A DNA stretch of 19,299 bases from positions 1 through 19,299 of the forward strand of contig JAWLGN010000080.1 of assembly GCA_041685075.1 (NCBI GenBank), written 5' to 3'. The notes below the pieces were generated by a model. It was not told the DNA's origin. It ran no database searches and worked only from the letters and a program-made list of their open reading frames with translations. The position numbers and the translations under genes were made by a program. Every line of letters starts with the position of its first letter. The stretch's first letter is position 1. The stretch comes from JAMCRM01 sp041685075. Its GTDB lineage: Bacteria > Acidobacteriota > Terriglobia > Bryobacterales > Bryobacteraceae. Of this stretch, positions 1 through 6,047 are shown one piece after another.

Positions 1-367
1 TCACGCCCCCCGGGTCCACGCTCTCCAGCCGCCGGTCCGCCAGGTACCACCACGGGATGCCGTTCTGCAAGGTCACCACCGTGGTGTCCGGTCCCAGCAG
101 TGGACCCAGCGTGGGGGCCAGCGCCGTCAGGCTGTGCGCCTTCACGGCCACGAGCAGCGTATCCACGGGGCCTATGCGCGCCGGATCGTCCTCTACCGCC
201 GGACGCGCGATCAGCTCACCCTCGGCTCCGGCGACCCGCACTCCATCGCGCGCGATGGTTTCCTTGTGCCGCCCGCGCGCCAGCAGCGTGACGTCCTGGC
301 CGGCACGGGCCATCAGCGCCCCGATGTAGGCCCCTACCGCGCCCGCGCCCGCGATGGCAAACCTCAC
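1..367 (-). CDS. Ketopantoate reductase-family protein (PanE/ApbA-like), N-terminal part, runs off the left edge
   Basis: Reading the minus strand from a GTG at 367-365 gives 122 codons open to the window edge. The protein begins with a Rossmann dinucleotide-binding stretch, FAIAGAGAVGAYIGALMARAG (residues about 3-22), followed by VKAHSL (about 78) and LQNGIPWW (about 103). These are the GxGxxG, the substrate/NADP loop and the QNG motif of the 2-dehydropantoate 2-reductase family, which reduces ketopantoate to pantoate in the cytoplasm with NADPH. The GTG start overlaps the TGA of the upstream ligase (GTGA, 4 nt), so translation is probably coupled. Many family members next to catabolic genes are not true PanE, and the C-terminal catalytic domain is outside the window, so the exact substrate is open. 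Confidence 0.88.
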   Translation of the reverse strand, partial: MRFAIAGAGAVGAYIGALMARAGQDVTLLARGRHKETIARDGVRVAGAEGELIARPAVEDDPARIGPVDTLLVAVKAHSLTALAPTLGPLLGPDTTVVTLQNGIPWWYLADRRLESVDPGGV

Positions 368-1833
368 CCCGCGGCTCCCAGCAGCGACTTCGCCACGTTC
401 AGCCGCTGGATCTTCCCGCTGGCGGTGCGCGGCACGGCCTGAAGGATGAAGAACTTCGTGGGGCACTTGAAATCCGCCAGGCGCTCCCGGCAGAAGGCCG
501 CCAGTTCCGCTTCATTCGCCGCCGCGCCTTCCTCGAGCACCACCGCCGTTGCCGGCACTTCGCCCCAGGTGGCGTGCGGCGCGCCGAAGGCCACCGCCTC
601 CTTCACCGCCGGGTGCTGCAACAGCACTTCATCGATCTCGCGCGGCGAAATCTTCTCACCCCCGCGGTTGATCAGCTCCTTCAACCTGCCGGTGAGTCGC
701 AGGTAACCGTCGCGGTCGAGCACCCCCTGGTCGCCCGTGCGGAACCAGTCGCCGAAAAACGAGGAGGCGGTGGCTTCGGGGTTGTTCTCGTACTCCGTTA
801 TCACGTTGGGGCCGCGGATCACCACCTCGCCGGCGCTGCCTTCGGGCAGCGTGCAGCCCGCTTCATCGACGATCCGGATCTCAACGCCCGTTCCCAACCC
901 CACCGATCCGGGCTTCCGCACCGCCGGCGGCAACGGGTTCGATGCCATCTGGTGCGAAGCTTCCGTCATCCCGTAGGCCTCCAGGACGGGCGCGCGGAAG
1001 TGCTCCTCCATGCGGGCCATCAGCTCCGGCGCGAGCGATGCGCTGCACGAGCGCACGAAGCGCAGCCCCGCGCCTTCGGCCGGCACCGCCGATTTGCGCG
1101 CCAGGATGAGCTGGTGAATGGAAGGCACCGCCGAATACCAGGTTACCCCGTACTCCCGCACCAGGCGCCAGAAGGCCAGCGGGTTGAAGCGCGCCGGAGC
1201 GACCAGCGTTCCGCCCGAGGCCAGGGTGGCGATGGCGGAAGCCATCAGGCCGTGCACGTGGAACAGCGGCATCAGGCACAGCGAGACGTCCTCCGGACCG
1301 AGCGCGTAGGTGCGCACGATGTTGCGGACCGAGACCGCGAGATTGCGATGCCGTAGCGGCACGCGCTTGGGCCGCCCCGTGCTGCCGCTGGTGTGAAGCA
1401 CCAGGGCGATGTCATCGGGCGCGGGCTCGGGGAGCGGTCCGGCGGCCGCCAGGTCCGGCCCCACGACCGCGATCCCGCGCGCCTCCGCCGCGCGACGGGC
1501 CTCCTCCACCGCATCGGTGATGAGCAGCCGGGCGTCCGTATCGGCAAGGTAGAAATCGAACTCCTCGCGCCGGTACGCGGGGTTGAGGGGCGCGGCGGTC
1601 CCGGCCAGCGAAGCCGCCAGAAAGGAAACGATGGCCGGCAGACCGTTGGGAAGCGCAATGGCCACACGGTCGCCCGGCCCGATGCCCCGCGCGCGCAGGG
1701 CCGCCGCCATGGCGCGCACGCGCTCCCGCAATTCATCGTACGTTACGCTCGCGCCTGTATCCGGGAGGACGACGGCGGCGCGCCGTCCATCTCCGGTTGC
1801 GTCGAGTGCTCGAAGCAGGGTTTCGCCGGTCAT
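364..1833 (-). CDS. AMP-forming acyl-CoA synthetase, oxalyl-CoA synthetase (AAE3)-like
   Basis: A 489-residue ANL-superfamily ligase, which activates a carboxylate as acyl-AMP and then forms the CoA thioester. Visible motifs are the P-loop TSGSTGRPK (residues about 148-156), the A5 motif EAYGMTEASH (about 285-294), WFRTGD (about 363-368), the hinge GRLKELINRGGEKISP (about 382-397) and the catalytic lysine in PRTASGKIQR (K474). Stretches such as PLFHVHGL, RSCSASLAPEL, SNPLP..KPGSVG and INRGGEKISP strongly recall the plant/yeast AAE3/Pcs60 oxalate-CoA ligases; this comparison is from memory. Start chosen at ATG 1833, not the ORF's first start at 1875, because family N-termini begin near here and a TACACT hexamer lies 9 nt upstream. 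It is coupled by a 4-nt overlap to a ketopantoate-reductase-like gene. No oxalyl-CoA decarboxylase is visible, so another short acyl substrate is possible. Confidence 0.88.
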   Translation of the reverse strand: MTGETLLRALDATGDGRRAAVVLPDTGASVTYDELRERVRAMAAALRARGIGPGDRVAIALPNGLPAIVSFLAASLAGTAAPLNPAYRREEFDFYLADTDARLLITDAVEEARRAAEARGIAVVGPDLAAAGPLPEPAPDDIALVLHTSGSTGRPKRVPLRHRNLAVSVRNIVRTYALGPEDVSLCLMPLFHVHGLMASAIATLASGGTLVAPARFNPLAFWRLVREYGVTWYSAVPSIHQLILARKSAVPAEGAGLRFVRSCSASLAPELMARMEEHFRAPVLEAYGMTEASHQMASNPLPPAVRKPGSVGLGTGVEIRIVDEAGCTLPEGSAGEVVIRGPNVITEYENNPEATASSFFGDWFRTGDQGVLDRDGYLRLTGRLKELINRGGEKISPREIDEVLLQHPAVKEAVAFGAPHATWGEVPATAVVLEEGAAANEAELAAFCRERLADFKCPTKFFILQAVPRTASGKIQRLNVAKSLLGAAG

Positions 1834-1842
1834 CTCCCCACC

Positions 1843-1848
1843 AGTGTA
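1843..1848 (-). promoter_or_regulatory. -10-like hexamer TACACT, 9 nt before the ligase ATG
   Basis: On the minus strand TACACT is followed by nine bases (GGTGGGGAG) and then ATG 1833. If used as a sigma70 -10 element it would give a transcript with a leader of about 3 nt. No convincing -35 is seen. The purine run next to the ATG could alternatively serve as a very close Shine-Dalgarno. Confidence 0.3.
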
Positions 1849-1882
1849 GAGCCTGCTCCGTACCCTGTGCGACACCGCGCCG

Positions 1883-1912
1883 TTGACAGCGGCAGGCCGC
1901 CGCCCCTACCCT
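1883..1912 (+). promoter_or_regulatory. Candidate promoter for the methyltransferase gene
   Basis: A consensus -35 TTGACA (1883-1888) is followed after 18 nt by TACCCT (1907-1912), a poor -10 match. It lies in the 96-bp divergent gap between the ligase and methyltransferase starts, 17 nt before ATG 1930. The perfect -35 is the main support. Confidence 0.35.
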
Positions 1913-1929
1913 CGGGTCAGGCGGGGTTG

Positions 1930-2625
1930 ATGCACGGCGAAGCGGAGCGCATTGCGGCGCGCTATGCCCGGCGCCGCCGGGAACAGCGCGACCTCCGCAC
2001 CAGCGATCCGCTGGCGCCCCATGTCTGGATGATGCGGCAGGAGAAGGAGCGCGCGCTGGTGCGCTGGATCCGCCGCTGCGGGTTGGCGCCGCCCTCGACG
2101 CGGCTGCTCGAGATCGGCTGCGGCCGAGGGCGCAATCTCCAGGACTTCCTGCGGCTGGGCTTTCGCCCGGAGAACCTCGCCGGCGTCGAGTTGCTCCCCG
2201 AAAGCGCCCGCGCCGCGCGCCGCCTGCTGCCCGCCGCCATTGCCATCTACGAGGGCAACGCGCTGGAACTGGACTTCGCCCCCGCATCCTTCCAGGTGGT
2301 CTGCCAGTTCACCGTGTTTACTTCCATTCTGGATGCGCGGTTCCAGGAAGAACTGGCCCGCCGCATGTGGAGTTGGGCGGCGCCCGGGGGCGGCGTCCTG
2401 TGGTACGACTTCACCTGGGACAACCCGCGCAACCCGGACGTCGAGGGCGTGCCGCCTGGACGCATCCGCGAGTTGTTTCCCCACGGCCGCCTGGCGAGCC
2501 GGCGCGTGACCCTGGCTCCACCGCTCGCCCGCGCGGTCACGCGCCTCCACCCCGCCCTTTACACGCTGCTGAACATGCTGCCGCCGCTCCGTACCCACCT
2601 GCTCTGCTGGATCGCCAAGCCGTGA
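1930..2625 (+). CDS. Class I SAM-dependent methyltransferase
   Basis: A 231-residue soluble protein with the SAM-binding motif I LLEIGCGRGRNL (residues 59-70), the motif II acidic residue in GVELLPES (about 85-92) and a motif IV-like region around FQVVCQFTVF (121-130). The C-terminal part (WYDFTWDNPRNPDVEGVP, about 158-175) is typical of methyltransferases often seen in polysaccharide or secondary-metabolite loci. The acceptor cannot be deduced. The reading frame is open far upstream (to 1393), but that part is antisense to the ligase; ATG 1930 is preferred because the family N-terminus fits and AGGCGGGG lies just upstream. The stop abuts the convergent aceE stop with no spacing. It is probably a single-gene unit divergent from the ligase. 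Confidence 0.85.
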   Translation: MHGEAERIAARYARRRREQRDLRTSDPLAPHVWMMRQEKERALVRWIRRCGLAPPSTRLLEIGCGRGRNLQDFLRLGFRPENLAGVELLPESARAARRLLPAAIAIYEGNALELDFAPASFQVVCQFTVFTSILDARFQEELARRMWSWAAPGGGVLWYDFTWDNPRNPDVEGVPPGRIRELFPHGRLASRRVTLAPPLARAVTRLHPALYTLLNMLPPLRTHLLCWIAKP

Positions 2626-5298
2626 CTACGCCAGCGCCGCGTCGATTTTTTCGGTATCGACGCCCAGCTCGCCGAAGGCGGCTACGGCGCGCTCCATGTC
2701 GAAGCGCCCGTCGCGCGCCAGCCGCGAGAGGGCCGTGACCACGATCGATTCGGCGTTGACTTCGAAATGCCGGCGCAGGTACTCGCGGTTATCGCTGCGG
2801 CCGAAGCCATCGGTGCCCAGCGTTTCCAGGCGGCCCGGCAGCCACGGGGCAACCTGGTCGGGAACGCTCTTCATGTAGTCGGTGGCCGCCACGATGGGGC
2901 CCTCGGCGCCTTCGAGCGCTTCCAGAAGATAGGGCCGGCGCGGCGGTTCGTTGGGATGCAGGCGGTTCCAGCGCTCCACCCGCAGGGCCTCGCGGCGCAG
3001 TTCGTTGTAGCTGGTGACGCTCCACACGTCGGCCGCCACGCCGTAGCGTTCGGCCAGGATGCTCTGCGCGCGCAGGGCTTCGTTCAGGATCGGGCCGCTG
3101 CCGAACAACTGCACCGAAGCGTCGCCATTTTGCGCCTTTTTGTAGCGATAAATGCCCTTAATGATGCCATTTTGCACATTTCCGGGCATGGGCGGCATGG
3201 CGTAGTTCTCGTTGTACATGGTCAGGTAGTAGAAGCCGTCCTCGTGCTCCTGGTACATGCGCCGGATGCCGTCCTGGATGATGACCGCGATCTCGTAGGC
3301 GAAGGCGGGGTCGTAGGCGTGGCAGGTGGGCACGGTGCTGGCCAGCACGTGGCTGTGTCCGTCCTGGTGTTGCAGCCCTTCGCCGGCGAGCGTGGTGCGT
3401 CCGGCCGTGCCGCCCATCAGGAAGCCCCTGCCGCGCGCGTCGGCGAAGGCCCAGATCAGATCGCCCACGCGCTGGAAGCCGAACATCGAGTAGTAGCAGA
3501 AGAACGGGATCATGGGCATGCAGTAGTTCACGTAGGCCGTTCCGGCGGCGGTGAACGAGGCCATGGAACCCGCTTCGGTGATGCCCTCTTCCAGAATCTG
3601 GCCGTCGCGCGCTTCCTTGTAGTAGAGGAACATCTCGGCGTCGTGCGGGCGGTAGAGCTGGCCGCGGCTGGCGTAGATGCCGAACTGGCGGAACATGCTT
3701 TCCATGCCGAAGGTGCGGGCCTCGTCCGGAATGATGGGCACCACGTGGCGGCCGATCTCCTGGTGCTTCATGAGCAGGGTGAGAATGCGGACGAAGGCCA
3801 TGGTGCTGGAGACTTCGCGGCCCCTGGACCCTTCGAGCGATTCGTTCAGGTAGTCCAGCGGAGGCGCCTCGATGCGCGGGGCGCAGGGGCGGCGCGTCGG
3901 AAGGTAGCCGCCCAACTGGCGCCGGCGCTCGTGCAGATAGGCCATTTCGGGACTATCGTTCGGCGGGCGGTAGAAAGCCGCTTCGCGCGCCTGCTCGTCC
4001 GGGATGGGGATTTCGAAGCGGGAGCGGAACTGCTCGATTTCCTGCTCGTTGAGCTTTTTCTGCTGGTGGGTAATGTTGCGGCCCTCGCCGGCTTCGCCCA
4101 GCCCGTAGCCCTTGATGGTCTTGGCGAGGATGACGGTGGGGGTGCCGGTGTGCTGCACGGCGGCGAGATAGGCGTTGTAGACCTTCTTGGGGTCATGGCC
4201 GCCGCGGCGCAGCTTGAAGAGCTGCTCGTCGCTGAGGTGCGAGACCAGGTCGAGCAGTTCGGGGTAGCGGCCGAAGAAATCCTGCCGGATGTAAGCGCCG
4301 TCCTTGGTGACGTAGGTCTGGTATTCGCCGTCCACGGCCTCGTTCATGCGTTTTTCGAGCAGGCCGGTCCGGTCGCGGGCCAGCAGGTCGTCCCAGTCCT
4401 CGCCCCAAATCACCTTGATGACGTTCCAGCCGGCGCCGCGGAAGGCGGCCTCGAGTTCCTGGATCACCTTGGAATTGCCGCGCACGGGCCCGTCCAGCCG
4501 CTGGAGATTGCAGTTGATCACGAAGATCAGGTTGTCCAGCCCTTCGCGCGGGGGCAGGGTGATGGAGCCCATGGATTCCGGCTCGTCCATCTCGCCGTCG
4601 CCCAGGAAGGCCCATACCTTGCGGTCGGAGGGTTCAATCAGCCCGCGGTTTTCCAGGTAGCGCATGAAGCGCGCCTGGTAGATGGCGTTGATGGGGCCGA
4701 TGCCCATGGAAACGGTGGGGTAGCGCCAGAAATCGGGCATCAGCCAGGGGTGGGGATAGGAGGGCAGGCCCGGCGTGTCGCGCAGCTCGTGCCGGAAATT
4801 CTTCAGTTGCTCCTCGGTGAGGCGGCCTTCCAGAAATGCCCGGGCGTAGATGCCCGGCGAGGCGTGTCCCTGGAAGTAGACCAGGTCTCCGGGCCGGCCG
4901 TCGATGGTGGCGCGGAAGAAATGGTTGTACCCCACCTCGAGCAGGGTGGCCAGCGAGGCATAGGTGGAGATGTGCCCGCCGATGCCCGGGTCGTGCTTGT
5001 TCTGCCGCACCACCATGGCCATGGCGTTCCAACGCAGCAGACTCTTGATGCGCCGCTCCAGGGCGCGGTCGCCCGGATAGGGAGCTTCGTCCTCCGGGCG
5101 GATGGTGTTCACATACGGCGTGTTGAGCTGGATGGGCAGGTCGGCGCCGCTTTGCTGAGCCCGCCTGGTCAGATGCTCGAGCAGGAACGCGGCGCGATCC
5201 GGACCCTTCTCATCCAGAACCTGGTCCAACGCCTCCAGCCACTCCGATGTCTCCTGTGGATCACGGTCCACCACGCGTTCATTCAGTTTTTGATGCAT
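2626..5298 (-). CDS. aceE: Pyruvate dehydrogenase E1 component, homodimeric type
   Basis: An 890-residue thiamine-diphosphate enzyme that decarboxylates pyruvate and acetylates the lipoyl group of E2 (AceF) in the pyruvate dehydrogenase complex. Signatures are QGHASPGIYARAFL (active-site His about 145), the ThDP motif GDGEMDEPES (about 233-242) ending in NCNLQRLDGPVRGN (about 262-275), and GRNITHQQKKLN. The length matches the usual value of about 887 residues. The N-terminus from MHQKLNERVVDRDPQETSEWL aligns with the family from this Met, so ATG 5298 is chosen; an in-frame ATG at 5343 would add 15 residues (MCGDQKPFKIIKVIE) not expected in the family. Neither start has a strong Shine-Dalgarno. 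The E2 and E3 genes are not adjacent in this window, so aceE looks like a separate transcription unit here. Confidence 0.96.
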   Translation of the reverse strand: MHQKLNERVVDRDPQETSEWLEALDQVLDEKGPDRAAFLLEHLTRRAQQSGADLPIQLNTPYVNTIRPEDEAPYPGDRALERRIKSLLRWNAMAMVVRQNKHDPGIGGHISTYASLATLLEVGYNHFFRATIDGRPGDLVYFQGHASPGIYARAFLEGRLTEEQLKNFRHELRDTPGLPSYPHPWLMPDFWRYPTVSMGIGPINAIYQARFMRYLENRGLIEPSDRKVWAFLGDGEMDEPESMGSITLPPREGLDNLIFVINCNLQRLDGPVRGNSKVIQELEAAFRGAGWNVIKVIWGEDWDDLLARDRTGLLEKRMNEAVDGEYQTYVTKDGAYIRQDFFGRYPELLDLVSHLSDEQLFKLRRGGHDPKKVYNAYLAAVQHTGTPTVILAKTIKGYGLGEAGEGRNITHQQKKLNEQEIEQFRSRFEIPIPDEQAREAAFYRPPNDSPEMAYLHERRRQLGGYLPTRRPCAPRIEAPPLDYLNESLEGSRGREVSSTMAFVRILTLLMKHQEIGRHVVPIIPDEARTFGMESMFRQFGIYASRGQLYRPHDAEMFLYYKEARDGQILEEGITEAGSMASFTAAGTAYVNYCMPMIPFFCYYSMFGFQRVGDLIWAFADARGRGFLMGGTAGRTTLAGEGLQHQDGHSHVLASTVPTCHAYDPAFAYEIAVIIQDGIRRMYQEHEDGFYYLTMYNENYAMPPMPGNVQNGIIKGIYRYKKAQNGDASVQLFGSGPILNEALRAQSILAERYGVAADVWSVTSYNELRREALRVERWNRLHPNEPPRRPYLLEALEGAEGPIVAATDYMKSVPDQVAPWLPGRLETLGTDGFGRSDNREYLRRHFEVNAESIVVTALSRLARDGRFDMERAVAAFGELGVDTEKIDAALA

Positions 5299-5311
5299 CT
5301 CAATTACTTTG

Positions 5312-5317
5312 ATTATC
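5312..5317 (-). promoter_or_regulatory. aceE: -10-like GATAAT upstream of aceE
   Basis: GATAAT on the minus strand matches TATAAT at five of six positions and sits 13 nt before ATG 5298, inside an unusually AT-rich stretch of a GC-rich region. No clear -35 is present at 17 or 18 nt. If used, transcription would start a few bases before the chosen ATG and exclude the alternative start at 5343. Confidence 0.35.
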
Positions 5318-5367
5318 TTAAAGGGCTTCTGGTCACCGCACATTGGGCAAAATAATCCCCTTAAGAT
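5315..5367. repeat. Inverted repeat (dyad) in the aceE upstream region
   Basis: ATCTTAAAGGG (5315-5325) and CCCCTTAAGAT (5357-5367) are inverted with one mismatch over 11 bp and lie 31 nt apart. Read as minus-strand RNA the mismatch becomes a G-U wobble, so an 11-bp stem could form; as DNA it could be a two-half-site operator. It overlaps the GATAAT hexamer and spans the alternative ATG at 5343. Confidence 0.5.
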
Positions 5368-5428
5368 GAGAGGCTTAGCGGGCAGAGGGGCCGGATGGCG
5401 TGGGGACGGCGTGGAGAATGGAGGTGCT

Positions 5429-5596
5429 ATGACGACTATTGGCGCCGTCGAGAGCCGGCAGAAGATCGCGCTGGTATGGGCCGCTCGCCGCGAACGGATC
5501 GTCGCCGTACGGGTCTACTACGATGTCGCGGTGGAGCGCGGATGCAGGATCTACGCCTTGAACCGCATCCAGGAGATCGGTGCGGACGGTGCATAA
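5429..5596 (+). CDS. Small hypothetical protein (55 aa)
   Basis: A 55-codon ORF starting MTTIGAVESRQKIALVWAAR, preceded by a very good Shine-Dalgarno (GGAGGT, three bases before the ATG), which is the main reason to believe it. The frame is open upstream to 5309, but the RBS marks the internal ATG at 5429. The product is basic, has no signal peptide or membrane segment, and includes a hydrophobic/aromatic run, IVAVRVYYDVAV (24-35). I do not recognise a family. It is divergent from aceE and upstream of the PilZ gene on the same strand, with a 70-nt gap. It could be a remnant or a small regulator; no function is assigned. Confidence 0.45.
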   Translation: MTTIGAVESRQKIALVWAARRERIVAVRVYYDVAVERGCRIYALNRIQEIGADGA

Positions 5597-5651
5597 CGGG
5601 TTCTAGTACCCCGCGAGCCGATCAAAATTGCGCCAACCACTGCAAGGATCG

Positions 5652-5657
5652 TAGATT
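5652..5657 (+). promoter_or_regulatory. -10-like hexamer TAGATT, 9 nt before the PilZ GTG
   Basis: TAGATT is followed by nine bases and the GTG start at 5667. A weak -35, TTGCGC, lies 18 nt upstream of it. With no Shine-Dalgarno before the GTG, a near-leaderless transcript is plausible. Confidence 0.3.
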
Positions 5658-5666
5658 CACATGTAG

Positions 5667-5972
5667 GTGGAACAGAGAAAGGCGCAACGATTCACGCTGC
5701 AACTGCCGATGGCGGTGTTGCGAGCGGGCTCAGAGCGAATCGCCCAGCCCGGCATCACACAGAACATCAGCTCGGCGGGTGTCCTGTTCACCTCCGAACA
5801 GCAACAGGACGCCGGCGAAACGATTGAATACGTCATCACGCTCTCCGGTGGCGGCCGCAAGACGGTGAAGCTGCGCTGCCTGGGCAAGGTGACCCGCTGC
5901 GAACATTCTGCCAACCGTCGTTTTCAGGTGGCGGCCACGCTGGCACGGTACGAATTCATACGCACCAGGTGA
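5667..5972 (+). CDS. PilZ domain protein, probable c-di-GMP receptor
   Basis: A 101-residue single-domain protein. It has both halves of the c-di-GMP-binding signature: RxxxR at the N-terminus (R4-K-A-Q-R8) and the (D/N)xSxxG motif as NISSAG (about 28-33) followed by a beta strand, GVLF. PilZ domains bind cyclic di-GMP and modulate motility, polysaccharide or secretion machinery through protein contacts; the partner is not deducible here. The start is GTG at 5667 because an in-frame TAG lies directly upstream (5664-5666) and the next in-frame ATG would remove the RxxxR motif. There is no recognisable ribosome-binding site. No diguanylate cyclase or phosphodiesterase is nearby. Confidence 0.85.
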   Translation: MEQRKAQRFTLQLPMAVLRAGSERIAQPGITQNISSAGVLFTSEQQQDAGETIEYVITLSGGGRKTVKLRCLGKVTRCEHSANRRFQVAATLARYEFIRTR

Positions 5973-6047
5973 GCGGGATCCGGCGAGGCTCTCTGGTTGT
6001 CAGGGCAGCGCCTTTTCGGTTACGCTAGCAAAGAAAAGGCGAAGCGA

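Noticed and set aside
5298..5343. A 15-residue N-terminal extension of AceE starting MCGDQKPFKIIKVIE
   Set aside because: AceE homologues begin near the MHQKLNERVV Met. The extension overlaps a DNA dyad and a -10-like hexamer, and its upstream AAGGGGA is too far (12 nt) from the ATG for a good ribosome site.
2767..5355. An 862-codon open frame on the plus strand, antisense to nearly all of aceE
   Set aside because: GC-rich codon bias removes stops from the opposite strand. The translation is a low-complexity G/A/V/H-rich product with no family motif, while aceE on the minus strand is unmistakable.
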